Assembly: GCA_016776875.1 (NCBI GenBank)
Contig: JADHSN010000005.1
Span: 1 to 36,146 of the forward strand
Direction: 5' to 3'
Source of the DNA: Gammaproteobacteria bacterium
GTDB taxonomy: Bacteria; Pseudomonadota; Gammaproteobacteria; Arenicellales; UBA868
DNA: 36,146 nucleotides
Position 1 is the first letter of the stretch, and every line of letters starts with the position of its first letter. This document shows, one piece after another, positions 24,384 to 32,853 of this stretch. Position numbers and translations under genes: made by a program. A model generated the notes under the pieces. That model searched no databases, was not told where the DNA came from, and was given only the letters and a program-made list of their open reading frames with translations.

Positions 24384-26591
24384 ATGGCATCAGAAGAGAA
24401 GATTCTTCGAATCGCTTTGCCTGTGAAACTGCGGCGATTGTTTGACTACAAGGTCGAAGAAGGGCGGGCAGCGCCCCCGCTGGGTAGTCGAGTGCTTGTT
24501 CCCCTTCAAAAGCGTTTTGTTGTTGGAATTGTTTGTGACGTTTCAGACACAAGTTCGCTTCCAGATTCGAAACTTCGTCCAATAAAGAAAACACTTGATT
24601 CTGAAGCTGCACTACCGCCAGCGTTATTTGATCTCCTAAATTGGGCGTCTCGGTACTATCACCATCCAATCGGAGAAGTGATGCAGGCGGCCCTGCCGAC
24701 TAAGCTCCGGCAGGATTGCGCGATTGAACCTGTGGTGCCAAAGCACTATCGTGTTCGAAAAGAGGGCTTAAGCGCACTAAGTCAGATTTCGGCGAGATCT
24801 CACGTTCAAAAGCGGGTGATCGAACTACTGGCGAATGCGGGCGCTGAGGGCTTGTCGGCTCGTGATATTGCCGAGCACGTGTCATCGGGCGCGTCTACGG
24901 CGCTTGGTCGCCTCGTGAAGCTGGAGTGGATAGAGACCTGTGATCCTCCGGCGTTGCCGAACGTTGAGGCTGGGTCGAGCATTGAGCTCAATTGTGAGCA
25001 GCTCGAGTCGTCTCTCACGATCGCTCGTTCAATAGGGTCTTATGCGCCGTATCTTCTGGAAGGCGTCACGGGTAGTGGCAAGACCGAGGTTTACCTCGAT
25101 TGCGTAAAGAAAGTAGTAGCTGAAGGTAAGCAGGCACTCGTTCTGGTTCCAGAGATTTCGCTCACCCCTCAACTAATTAAGCGTTTTAGCGCAAATATCC
25201 CTGGAGGATTAGCTGTTTTTCATTCGGGTCTTACGGCGTTTCAGCGTCATCAATCATGGTGGAGATGTCGCCAGGGCGCGGCTTCGGTCATTTTGGGTAC
25301 GCGATCAGCGATATTTGCGCCGTTTTGTCGACTCGGCCTTATCGTGGTTGATGAGGAGCACGATCTATCTTACAAGCAAAAGGAAGGCTTTCGTTATAGC
25401 GCTCGCGATGTCGCGGTGAAACGCGCGCAAATGTCCAAGATACCGATTGTTCTCGGCTCTGCGACGCCATCGCTAGAAAGTCTTGCTAATGCGGGCGCTG
25501 GCCGATATCAGCACCTCAGACTCTCAACGCGTCACGGGGGTAGCCAGATGCCGCGGGTTGCGGTGGTAGATGTCAATCATCAGTCGATAAACGAAGGTCT
25601 TTCTGCCGCGGTTGTCGAGGCGCTTAAAGATTGTCTTGCAAAAAGAGAGCAGAGTATTGTTTTTGTAAACCGAAGGGGTTTTGCACCTGTTGTCAGTTGC
25701 GCCGCTTGCGGCTGGCAGGCAATGTGTCAGCGCTGTGACGCAAGGCTTACGCTTCATCGTCGATCGCAAAGACTGATTTGCCATCATTGTGGGAGCCAAT
25801 CCCGCTCTCCTGAAGCCTGCCCCGAGTGCGCGAGTTCGGATTTATTCTTCTCCGGAGACGGCACTCAGCGCGTTCAAGAGGCTTTGGCCCAAATTTTTCC
25901 AGCGGCCAGAGTGGCTCGATTGGATAGTGATATCACCGCTTCACCTCATCGCCTTACTGAGATTCTGACTGCAGTCAATGAGCGACAAATTGATATTCTG
26001 GTCGGGACTCAAATGCTCTCAAAGGGCCATGATTTTGAGGGGGTGACCCTTGTTTGTGTTCTCTCTGCTGACCAGAGCCTGTACAGCGTGGACTTTCGGG
26101 GTCCTGAACGGCTATTTCAGCAGTTGATTCAGGTGTCGGGGCGTGCGGGGCGGCGTAAGCGCCGTGGAGATGTGTTGATACAAACTGCGCATCCGAATAG
26201 CGAAGTGCTCTCTCGCGTCGTGCAACATGATTTCGATGGTTTTGCCAAAACAATTCTGACGGAGCGTCAGCAGGCAGGCTATCCGCCATTTGCTCGCTTT
26301 GCGCTTCTTAGGGCTGAGTCGCCAAAGCCCCAGGCACCGATATCCTTTCTTCGGCGTGCGCTTTCAGCATCTCGGACCGTAGCCGAAATCGAGTCGGTGG
26401 AGGTGTTTGACCCGATTCCGTCTCCTATGGAGCGCCGGGCAGGGCGTTTTCGGGCGCAGCTTCTGATCCAAAGTGTGAATGAGAAAGCATTTCATTTATT
26501 TCTCGACGAATGGATTGCAATACTGGAGTCATTGCCGGAGTCTTCCCGAGTTCGGTGGTCGGTAGATATCGACCCTCAGGATATGTATTAA
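24384..26591 (+). CDS. priA: Primosomal replication-restart helicase PriA
   Basis: A 735-residue PriA, the 3'-to-5' DNA helicase that recognises stalled forks and reloads the replisome. The N-terminal DNA-binding domain begins ILRIALPVKLRRLFDYKV. The helicase core has Walker A GVTGSGKTEVYL (about residue 227), LVPEISLTPQL, the DEEHD Walker B (about 322), GSATPSLES and the RAGR motif VI. Two pairs of zinc-binding cysteines follow the pattern CAACGW, CQRC, CHHC, CPEC between about 433 and 480. ATG 24384 gives the normal length; no strong ribosome binding site is visible. It is preceded by the DnaA-box-bearing interval. Confidence 0.95.
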   Translation: MASEEKILRIALPVKLRRLFDYKVEEGRAAPPLGSRVLVPLQKRFVVGIVCDVSDTSSLPDSKLRPIKKTLDSEAALPPALFDLLNWASRYYHHPIGEVMQAALPTKLRQDCAIEPVVPKHYRVRKEGLSALSQISARSHVQKRVIELLANAGAEGLSARDIAEHVSSGASTALGRLVKLEWIETCDPPALPNVEAGSSIELNCEQLESSLTIARSIGSYAPYLLEGVTGSGKTEVYLDCVKKVVAEGKQALVLVPEISLTPQLIKRFSANIPGGLAVFHSGLTAFQRHQSWWRCRQGAASVILGTRSAIFAPFCRLGLIVVDEEHDLSYKQKEGFRYSARDVAVKRAQMSKIPIVLGSATPSLESLANAGAGRYQHLRLSTRHGGSQMPRVAVVDVNHQSINEGLSAAVVEALKDCLAKREQSIVFVNRRGFAPVVSCAACGWQAMCQRCDARLTLHRRSQRLICHHCGSQSRSPEACPECASSDLFFSGDGTQRVQEALAQIFPAARVARLDSDITASPHRLTEILTAVNERQIDILVGTQMLSKGHDFEGVTLVCVLSADQSLYSVDFRGPERLFQQLIQVSGRAGRRKRRGDVLIQTAHPNSEVLSRVVQHDFDGFAKTILTERQQAGYPPFARFALLRAESPKPQAPISFLRRALSASRTVAEIESVEVFDPIPSPMERRAGRFRAQLLIQSVNEKAFHLFLDEWIAILESLPESSRVRWSVDIDPQDMY

Positions 26592-26688
26592 TCAGCATTC
26601 TTTTGATTAGGGGCAGCAAAAAAGATGTCCTGATTTAAAAAAAGAGGTCAAAATTGAAAATCTATTTGCTACGCCTAGAGGACTCGCG

Positions 26689-27828
26689 ATGAGGACAGTT
26701 GCCGGATGGGATAAAGTGAAAGGTCCTGTAGAGACAGCTTACACGTTGCCGCCATCTTGCTATTTTTCACCCGATATTTATACATCCGAGCGCAAGCGGA
26801 TTTTTTCAGGTGGTTGGGTGAGCTTTGGAAGGGCCGAGGATCTGGGTAATGCGGGTGAGTATTTCGCATCGACGGTTTCGGATACGCCACTAGTTGCAGT
26901 CCGAGGAGATGATGGGGAAATTCGCGTGTTCGCAAATACTTGTCGGCACCGCGGGATGCAACTTTTATCTGAAGGTCGAGGATGCGTTCGACAGATCGCC
27001 TGCCCGTTTCACGGGTGGGGATATGCCCTTGATGGCGCCTTGACAGCCACGCCGCGGATGAAATCATCGATAGATTTTAATAAGTCGGATTTTGGTTTGA
27101 TTCAGATCTCAAGCGCTGTCCGGGAAGGATTTATATTTGTTAATCTCGATGGGGCAGCTGGATCCGTCGATGACTGGCTGAGCGGTTTTTCTGATTTACA
27201 TCAACCTTGGAATCTTGAGGCTTTAAGAACAGCGAGCCAGCGCGAATTCAGAGTACGGTGCAATTGGAAACTTTTTCTTGAAGTTTTTAATGAGTACTAT
27301 CATTTGAAGAAAGTTCATCCAGGGACATTTGGCTCGCTTTATCAGGATCCTGATCCGCCCGAACCTATTACCGGTTGTTTCGTGAGCCAGTTTGGGGAGC
27401 ATGTCAAAAAGGGAAGTGTCGGCGTGCTTGAGAAAGATCATAATGAATTGCCGTTGCTGCCTGGCTTAACCGGTCGTCTTTCCAATGGGACGCGTTATTC
27501 CTGGGTTTACCCAAATCTTAGCTTTGCCGCATCCCGCGATGCCCTTTGGATGCTGGAGGTTACGCCTATTGATCCCACCGAGACCCAGGTTCGTATGCGG
27601 TTAATGTTTGATGCGGATGTAATGCAATCGAGAGGTTTTGCGGCGAAGCTTGCGACCTATGAGGAACGAATGAAAATCGGGATGGCAGAAGATATCGTGG
27701 TCTTGGAAGCCCAACAAATTGGAGTATCCTCGCAATTTGCTCGACAAGGTCGTTTTTGCCCTGAGCTTGAGCCCAGCGTTCACGCCTTTCAAAAATGGTA
27801 CGCTGAGCGAATGTCTGCCGTCATTTAG
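26689..27828 (+). CDS. Rieske aromatic-ring-hydroxylating-type oxygenase alpha subunit
   Basis: A 379-residue oxygenase. The Rieske 2Fe-2S ligands are CRH (Cys85, His87) and CPFH (Cys105, His108). The mononuclear iron site is NEYYHLKKVH (His205, His210) with the late acid Asp335 in AEDIVVLE. Three residues before the first histidine is Glu202, where most ring-hydroxylating dioxygenases have the electron-bridging Asp. As I recall, a Glu here is typical of the carnitine/betaine (CntA/GbcA) group, so a quaternary-amine substrate is possible. No reductase or ferredoxin gene is adjacent, so electrons must come from elsewhere. The upstream AGAGGA is a fair ribosome binding site for ATG 26689. Confidence 0.87.
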   Translation: MRTVAGWDKVKGPVETAYTLPPSCYFSPDIYTSERKRIFSGGWVSFGRAEDLGNAGEYFASTVSDTPLVAVRGDDGEIRVFANTCRHRGMQLLSEGRGCVRQIACPFHGWGYALDGALTATPRMKSSIDFNKSDFGLIQISSAVREGFIFVNLDGAAGSVDDWLSGFSDLHQPWNLEALRTASQREFRVRCNWKLFLEVFNEYYHLKKVHPGTFGSLYQDPDPPEPITGCFVSQFGEHVKKGSVGVLEKDHNELPLLPGLTGRLSNGTRYSWVYPNLSFAASRDALWMLEVTPIDPTETQVRMRLMFDADVMQSRGFAAKLATYEERMKIGMAEDIVVLEAQQIGVSSQFARQGRFCPELEPSVHAFQKWYAERMSAVI

Positions 27829-27845
27829 GAAAATGTAAAAAGAAA

Positions 27846-28973
27846 CTAGGGCCGATGCGCAAGTGCGAGATACTCGGATGACTGAATTTCTATTAATCGA
27901 CTCGCAGTACGCTTAAAGTCTTCTTTTAATCGTGTGCCGCGGTAAAGCCTGTTTGGCGCTGACTTGGCTACAATAAATATATTGACCTTTCGGTCGTACA
28001 ATTCATCGATTAGATCGATAAAACGGCGGGCGGCATCATCATTTTCTTCCGTTAGTATCGGCACCTCACTTAGCAATAGCGTGTGGAAAGTCTTCGAGAG
28101 CTCAACGTAATCTGATTTGGAACGAGTGCCACCACACAAGGCTTCAAAGTCAAACCAGATGACTCCCTTCCCAACCCCTTTAGCCAATATTGTTCGATCA
28201 TTGATAGACACGGTCTTGGCGGGATATACCGATTGAGGATCAATGTTGTTTAGTAAATCCAACATTTTTTCGGCAGACTGTTGATCATCTAAAACGTCAT
28301 AAGCAGGCTGAAGGCTAATTTTTTCGAGCCGGTGATCCCGATTCCCTTTGACCTGAATCACTTTTGTAATGGATTCGATTAGGGAGATGGTGGGTACAAA
28401 GTAGTTACGTTGCAGACCATCAGCATACAGTGCAGAGGGGGGCGTGTTCGACGTCATAATCAGGACGACTTTATTTTGAACAAGAGCATGAAGCAGTTCA
28501 GAGAGAATCATGGCGTCACCAATATCGGAGACATGAAACTCATCCAGTCCCAATATTTGAACGTGCTGTGCAATTTCTCGCCCGACCTGTTGGAGGGGAT
28601 CTGACGTTTTAAGCCGAGCCTTCTTCAGACGCTGATGGACGTCCAGCATGAATCGGTGGAAGTGCGTGCGTTGAATCTCAAAACCAGAGAGTTCATCGAG
28701 CACAGCATCCATCATCACAGTTTTCCCGCGACCCACTGAACCCCAAAGATAGATTCCCTGGAATTGAGATTGAACTTTTCTATGAAATTTTGAAAAAATC
28801 AGGTCAAGAGGGTTGGCGGCTCGTCTTCTATCTCGTTCGAGTCCTTGTGTAATCTGCTCAAGCGCAATGGCGCAGGCATTTAACGCGAGGATCTGGTTCT
28901 CATCCGCTTCCGAGTCGGCGCCGGCAAGCTTTTTGATGAATTGAGCCTGAAGACTTTGATTAACCTTCAACAT
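27846..28973 (-). CDS. zapE: Cell-division protein ZapE (AFG1-like ATPase)
   Basis: A 375-residue P-loop ATPase of the AFG1/ZapE family, which associates with the FtsZ ring late in division, notably under stress or low oxygen in E. coli. Seen: GIYLWGSVGRGKTVMMD (Walker A GSVGRGKT), THFHRFMLDVHQRL, LGLDEFHVSDIGDAMIL (Walker B), and TSNTPPSALYADGLQRNYFVPTI, a sensor-1 region typical of the family. The C-terminus ends with SAPNRLYRGTRLKEDFKRTASRLIEIQSSEYL, another family signature. It lies 6 bases downstream of yrfG and is probably co-transcribed with it. It converges on the Rieske gene. Confidence 0.93.
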   Translation of the reverse strand: MLKVNQSLQAQFIKKLAGADSEADENQILALNACAIALEQITQGLERDRRRAANPLDLIFSKFHRKVQSQFQGIYLWGSVGRGKTVMMDAVLDELSGFEIQRTHFHRFMLDVHQRLKKARLKTSDPLQQVGREIAQHVQILGLDEFHVSDIGDAMILSELLHALVQNKVVLIMTSNTPPSALYADGLQRNYFVPTISLIESITKVIQVKGNRDHRLEKISLQPAYDVLDDQQSAEKMLDLLNNIDPQSVYPAKTVSINDRTILAKGVGKGVIWFDFEALCGGTRSKSDYVELSKTFHTLLLSEVPILTEENDDAARRFIDLIDELYDRKVNIFIVAKSAPNRLYRGTRLKEDFKRTASRLIEIQSSEYLALAHRP

Positions 28974-28979
28974 ATGAAT

Positions 28980-29657
28980 CTAGTCGCGATTGGTGTGCGT
29001 GCCAAGTTGAGCCGTAAGTGTCTCAAAGTTCTCCAGACTCTCAAATTCTGCGGTATCCACCACGCCTTTTGTTGAGTCCGGATTACAGATAGCCAGCAGA
29101 TGTTTAATGCCATATTCGCGCGCCGCGCGCAGGACGCTTAAATTGTCATCAATAAATAGTGTCCGATGAGGATCGAACGGTTCAAGCCCGGCGAGGTTGT
29201 TCCAGAATTGTTGATGCTCTTTTGGATATCCGATTTCATGGGAGCTGATGATTCGATCAAATCGATCAGCAATTCGGGTCTGTTCCATTTTGAGCGCAAT
29301 GGTTTCAGGGTGAGCATTGGTTGCCATAATGACCCGGTGTCTACTTTTGTTGAGTCCAGATAAGAATTCTTCTGTGCTCGGCCTCACTCGAATGAGATCC
29401 CGCATTTCTTTTTTTAAAACGATGATTTCAAGATCAAGTTGTTCACTCCAGAAGTCGATGCAGTACCAGTCAAGCGTGCCTTGAAGAGATTTCATCAACG
29501 CGGTTAGATCTGATTTGGCTTTTGCAGCTGGCAGTTTATGTTGCTTGGCATAATGCGCAGGGATGAACTCGGTCCAAAAAAAATTATCGAAACGAAGGTC
29601 AAGGAGGGTGCCGTCGAGATCAAGAAAAACGCTGTCGATTTTTTGCCAGTCAACCAT
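28980..29657 (-). CDS. yrfG: GMP/IMP nucleotidase YrfG, HAD superfamily
   Basis: A 225-residue HAD hydrolase. ATG 29657 (MVDWQKID) is chosen over a longer in-frame start at 29726, because it matches the usual family length and places the first strand normally. Motif I is FLDLDGTLLDL with nucleophile Asp and acid Asp, followed by FDNFFWTEFIPAHYA, specific to the YrfG group. TNAHPETIALK gives motif II, GYPKEHQQFW the motif III Lys, and FIDDNLSVLRAA motif IV. The E. coli protein removes phosphate from GMP and IMP. That substrate is taken from the family, not seen here. It precedes zapE on the same strand with a 6-base gap. Confidence 0.9.
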   Translation of the reverse strand: MVDWQKIDSVFLDLDGTLLDLRFDNFFWTEFIPAHYAKQHKLPAAKAKSDLTALMKSLQGTLDWYCIDFWSEQLDLEIIVLKKEMRDLIRVRPSTEEFLSGLNKSRHRVIMATNAHPETIALKMEQTRIADRFDRIISSHEIGYPKEHQQFWNNLAGLEPFDPHRTLFIDDNLSVLRAAREYGIKHLLAICNPDSTKGVVDTAEFESLENFETLTAQLGTHTNRD

Positions 29658-29788
29658 TGGGAAATTTGAGTTGTTTTTTGTGACTTCGGATGAAGAGGGC
29701 TTAACGCAATATATCGTAGCGCACATGGAAAATTCTATGTTTGCACATGTTTGATGCGGATATATCTAAGTCATGAAGTCCAGTACCG

Positions 29789-29797
29789 TGAGATAAT
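29789..29797 (+). promoter_or_regulatory. Candidate extended -10 promoter of nudE
   Basis: TGAGATAAT (TG, one base, GATAAT) lies about 43 bases before the nudE ATG in the gap divergent from yrfG. No clear -35 is seen. Confidence 0.35.
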
Positions 29798-29839
29798 CGA
29801 CCCTAGCTCCGAACGCCCAGTTGGCTTCCTGATATTTTT

Positions 29840-30385
29840 ATGAGCGAAGACCCTAAAATTCAAAATATTAAAGTACTCGCGAGTACTCGTCTTTTTTCGA
29901 TTGAAAGTGTGGATCTTCATTTTGCGAATGGTGAGGCGCGAACGTTTGAAAGGCTGATGGGCGCAGGTCAAGGTGCGGTGATGGTGGTTCCGTTAATCAA
30001 AAATGATCAGGTGTTGCTGATTCGTGAGTTTGCAGCCGGAATGGAGCGATATGAACTTGGTTTTGTCAAAGGAAAGATTGATAACGGGGAAGCGCCTGAA
30101 GCGGCTGCGAGACGAGAATTGCGAGAGGAGACAGGATTCGATGCAAAGTCTCTTAAACGTCTCGCCACCGTTGGGCTCACCCCTTCTTATTCAAACTATC
30201 AGACCCATATATTTCTGGCAGATGAGCTATTTAGCGCGCCGCTGCCTGGCGATGAGCCAGAAGCGCTTGAAACAATTTCATGGCCGCTCGCGGAACTTGA
30301 TACGCTTCGGCGACAAGAAAATTTTTCAGATTCAAGAAGCGTCCTTGCCACTTTTTTAATTGCAGAAGAGTTAATTAATGAATAA
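29840..30385 (+). CDS. nudE: ADP-compounds hydrolase NudE (Nudix)
   Basis: A 181-residue Nudix hydrolase acting on ADP-ribose, NADH and similar ADP compounds. The Nudix box runs from GKIDNGEAPEAAARRELREETG (residues about 77–98), matching Gx5Ex7REUxEExGU. MVVPLIKNDQVLLIREFAAGMERYELGFVKG just before it is NudE-specific, and TPSYSNYQTHIFLAD follows. ATG 29840 is the only sensible start. The end overlaps the cysQ start by 8 bases, a coupling common in gammaproteobacteria. The gene is divergent from yrfG. Confidence 0.93.
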   Translation: MSEDPKIQNIKVLASTRLFSIESVDLHFANGEARTFERLMGAGQGAVMVVPLIKNDQVLLIREFAAGMERYELGFVKGKIDNGEAPEAAARRELREETGFDAKSLKRLATVGLTPSYSNYQTHIFLADELFSAPLPGDEPEALETISWPLAELDTLRRQENFSDSRSVLATFLIAEELINE

Positions 30386-31205
30386 ATCAGATGTTGTAGC
30401 CGTAGAGCCTGTGATCGCCCTTGCTAAGGCAGCCGGTGAAGTGATTCTCGAAGTGTATGAAAAAGAGTACGAGATTATCCAGAAAGCAGATGGCTCGCCG
30501 GTGACGACGGCCGATCATCGGGCACATCATGTGATCGTTGAGGGCTTGAAGAACTTGACACCAGACATTCCAATTGTCTCTGAGGAGTCAGATGATCTTG
30601 ATGACCTTACTCGATTGGAAAGTGATCGGGTATGGCTCGTGGACCCTCTTGACGGCACTAAAGAGTTTATTAGTCGCAACGGGGAATTTACCGTAAATAT
30701 CGGGTTGTCAGAAAAAGGCCGCCCTGTTTTAGGTGTTGTCTATTGCCCTTATCTTGATGTTTGCTATTTTGCGGCAGAAGGACAAGGCGCGTGGCGGCAA
30801 AAGGGCGATGGAGCACCTGAAAAAATGTCAGTGACGACGTTTGATCCTAAATCACCTCGGATGGTCGCAAGTCGTTCTCACTCGGGTAAGCCCGTCGAGT
30901 TCTTTCGTGAGCGACTGGCTGAGTGGAGTGGCAGCCAGCCTCAGATTGTGAGCATGGGCAGCGCGTTGAAGGTTTGCGTGCTTGCGCAGGGCGACGCCGA
31001 TGTTTATCCAAGACTCGCTCCAACATCCGAGTGGGACACCTGCGCATCACATTGCGTGTTGGATGAAGCGGGTGGACAACTTCTGGACTGTAACGGACTT
31101 GTCTTGCGGTACAACAAAGAAAATATTTTAAACCCCTGGTTTGTCGCCATTGCTGATGGTGAAATCGACTGGCTGTCTTTTTGTCCTGCGGATCATGGCG
31201 AATAA
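30378..31205 (+). CDS. cysQ: 3'(2'),5'-bisphosphate nucleotidase CysQ
   Basis: A 275-residue inositol-monophosphatase-fold enzyme that turns PAP into AMP in sulfate assimilation and salvage. Metal-binding motifs are visible: VSEESDD (first metal Glu), VDPLDGTKEFISRNGEFTVNIGL (the DPLDGT signature), and the late SEWDTCASHCVLDEAGG (WDxxA-type motif). GDADVYPRLAPT is typical of CysQ rather than SuhB. It starts inside the last codons of nudE. Both genes deal with nucleotide by-products, which makes a joint housekeeping role plausible. It is 80 bases from dapF. Confidence 0.93.
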   Translation: MNKSDVVAVEPVIALAKAAGEVILEVYEKEYEIIQKADGSPVTTADHRAHHVIVEGLKNLTPDIPIVSEESDDLDDLTRLESDRVWLVDPLDGTKEFISRNGEFTVNIGLSEKGRPVLGVVYCPYLDVCYFAAEGQGAWRQKGDGAPEKMSVTTFDPKSPRMVASRSHSGKPVEFFRERLAEWSGSQPQIVSMGSALKVCVLAQGDADVYPRLAPTSEWDTCASHCVLDEAGGQLLDCNGLVLRYNKENILNPWFVAIADGEIDWLSFCPADHGE

Positions 31206-31270
31206 CTTTTATCGATTGACCGGGCGTGGGTTAGTCGGTTGATACCGCCTTATATTAATATGTCTTGTCC

Positions 31271-31277
31271 AAAAGGA
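31271..31277 (+). promoter_or_regulatory. Shine-Dalgarno deciding the dapF start
   Basis: AAAAGGA lies 8 bases before the GTG at 31286 and fits it as a ribosome binding site. It would be inside the gene if the upstream TTG at 31265 were used. An ATG at 31281 is out of frame and closes at once. Confidence 0.55.
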
Positions 31278-31285
31278 CTTATGTC

Positions 31286-32125
31286 GTGACCCTAGAACGT
31301 CGTTTACCATTTACTAAAATGCACTCCCTGGGCAATGACTTTGTCATGCTCAACGGTATTGATGAGTCCATCGATTTAAGCGCCGAACAAGCTAGGCAAA
31401 TAGCAGATCGTCATTATGGTGTTGGGTGTGACCAGATAATTCTGGTGCAGCCTGCTGACGGGGAGGCAGATTTTTTAATGCGGGTGTTTAACACCGATGG
31501 CAGCGAGTCAGGTCAATGCGGGAATGGGGCAAGATGCTTGGGCGAGTTTCTTCGGGACCAGGGATTGACCTCGCGAGAGTCGGTTCACATTCAAACCCAA
31601 AGCACTCAATTTGAACTCAAGATGCAAGAGAAAGGCGTAGTAAGTGCCGCACTCGCTGCACCCAATTTCGAGCCGTGCGATATTCCACTGATCGCCCAGA
31701 CTCAGGAAGACTATTACGATCTTAAAATTAAGGATCAATCTTTTCGGGTGGGTGCTGTTTCCATGGGTAATCCCCACGCCGTCATACTGGTTGATGATGT
31801 AAGTATTGCGCCGGTTGCTGAGATTGGATCGGCAATCGAATGTCACGCTGCTTTTCCTGAGAACGCCAACGTTGGATTTCTAGAGATTTCGGGTAGAGAC
31901 CAACTGCGATTGCGGGTCTGGGAACGGGGTGTTGGTGAGACACTCGCATGCGGTAGTGGTGCTTGTGCCGCGGTGGCTGTGGCACACCGTTGGGGCAGAA
32001 TCGAGGCGTCAGTGACGGTTACTCTCCCTGGCGGAAGACTCGCGATGTTTTGGCCCGGCAGCGGACCTGTTTGGATGACGGGTCCAACGACAACTGTTTT
32101 TCAAGGGGATTGGGGTTGCGACTGA
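31286..32125 (+). CDS. dapF: Diaminopimelate epimerase
   Basis: A 279-residue enzyme that converts LL- to meso-diaminopimelate for lysine and peptidoglycan. GTG 31286 is preferred because AAAAGGA sits just upstream and it gives the usual family length; a TTG at 31265 would add seven residues. Seen: FTKMHSLGNDFVML at the N-terminus, then the two catalytic cysteines in CGNGARC and in ETLACGSGACA, together with RVWERGVGE and GNPHAV. It leads the dapF–DUF484–xerC block known from many gammaproteobacteria, with 1 base to the next gene, so the three are very likely one transcript. Confidence 0.94.
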   Translation: MTLERRLPFTKMHSLGNDFVMLNGIDESIDLSAEQARQIADRHYGVGCDQIILVQPADGEADFLMRVFNTDGSESGQCGNGARCLGEFLRDQGLTSRESVHIQTQSTQFELKMQEKGVVSAALAAPNFEPCDIPLIAQTQEDYYDLKIKDQSFRVGAVSMGNPHAVILVDDVSIAPVAEIGSAIECHAAFPENANVGFLEISGRDQLRLRVWERGVGETLACGSGACAAVAVAHRWGRIEASVTVTLPGGRLAMFWPGSGPVWMTGPTTTVFQGDWGCD

Positions 32126-32126
32126 T

Positions 32127-32843
32127 ATGAATCCTGTCAATTCAAAGCAAAAACGTGCCGTCATGGGAGTCAAAGAGGCCGAGGTCTCTGATTTTTTACG
32201 CGCCCACCCTGATTTTTTTGAGCGTCATTTGGCGTTGTTAACCGAGCTTGTTATTCCTCACTCTGCGAGAGGGCGGACGGTATCTTTGCTTGAGCGCCAG
32301 GTGGTTGCGCTGAGAGATCAATTGACCATTGAGCGCAAAAATCTTAAGGGACTGGTTAATGCCGCGCTAGATAACACCCGGCTGCAGCAGCGACTACAAA
32401 AATGTTTTGAATTAATCGCAAGATCCGATGATCTACACATATTGCTCGAAACACTGCCCAGTCTTTTGCAGGCAGAGTTTGACCTAGGGGTTGTGGATAT
32501 TCGACTGCTGGATGGGAAAACGTGGCCAGCGGTTCCCGTCGAGCACATGATTGCGCGCGACGATAGTCGAACTGAGGCGCTCATTAAACGGCTTGCGGGG
32601 AAGCGATGCTTAATTGAGGCTCCGGTCTCGGATCTTTTGATCTCATTGCTTAAAAATGACTCTTCTTTCAATCCAGGTTCTTGCGCGGTTTTGCCCATGC
32701 TGACTGCAGAGCACTCATTGATTGGTTGGATTGTTTTAGTCTCAGAGGATCGGGACCACTATCGACCTGATATGGACACGGTCCTGCTCGAGGGACTCGG
32801 CGGCCTTTTAAGCGCCACAACTCAGCGGTTCAGGTTAGCCTAA
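32127..32843 (+). CDS. DUF484 family protein (GAF-like)
   Basis: A 238-residue protein of DUF484. The N-terminus has VSDFLRAHPDFFERHLALLTELVIPHSARGRTVSLLERQV, the family signature, then a coiled-coil-like helix (about 55–100). A GAF-like domain follows (LQAEFDLGVVDIRLLDG to the C-terminal GLGGLLSATTQRFRL). It is always found between dapF and xerC in gammaproteobacteria; no function is established. It starts 1 base after the dapF stop and ends 10 bases before xerC. It has no signal peptide, so it is probably cytosolic. Confidence 0.92.
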   Translation: MNPVNSKQKRAVMGVKEAEVSDFLRAHPDFFERHLALLTELVIPHSARGRTVSLLERQVVALRDQLTIERKNLKGLVNAALDNTRLQQRLQKCFELIARSDDLHILLETLPSLLQAEFDLGVVDIRLLDGKTWPAVPVEHMIARDDSRTEALIKRLAGKRCLIEAPVSDLLISLLKNDSSFNPGSCAVLPMLTAEHSLIGWIVLVSEDRDHYRPDMDTVLLEGLGGLLSATTQRFRLA

Positions 32844-32853
32844 GCAGGTCCCG

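Noticed and set aside
24169-24384. 71-codon plus-strand frame overlapping the start of priA
   Set aside because: No ribosome binding site, no family features, covers the hairpins and DnaA box, and its end runs into the priA start. Chance frame in AT-rich sequence is more likely.
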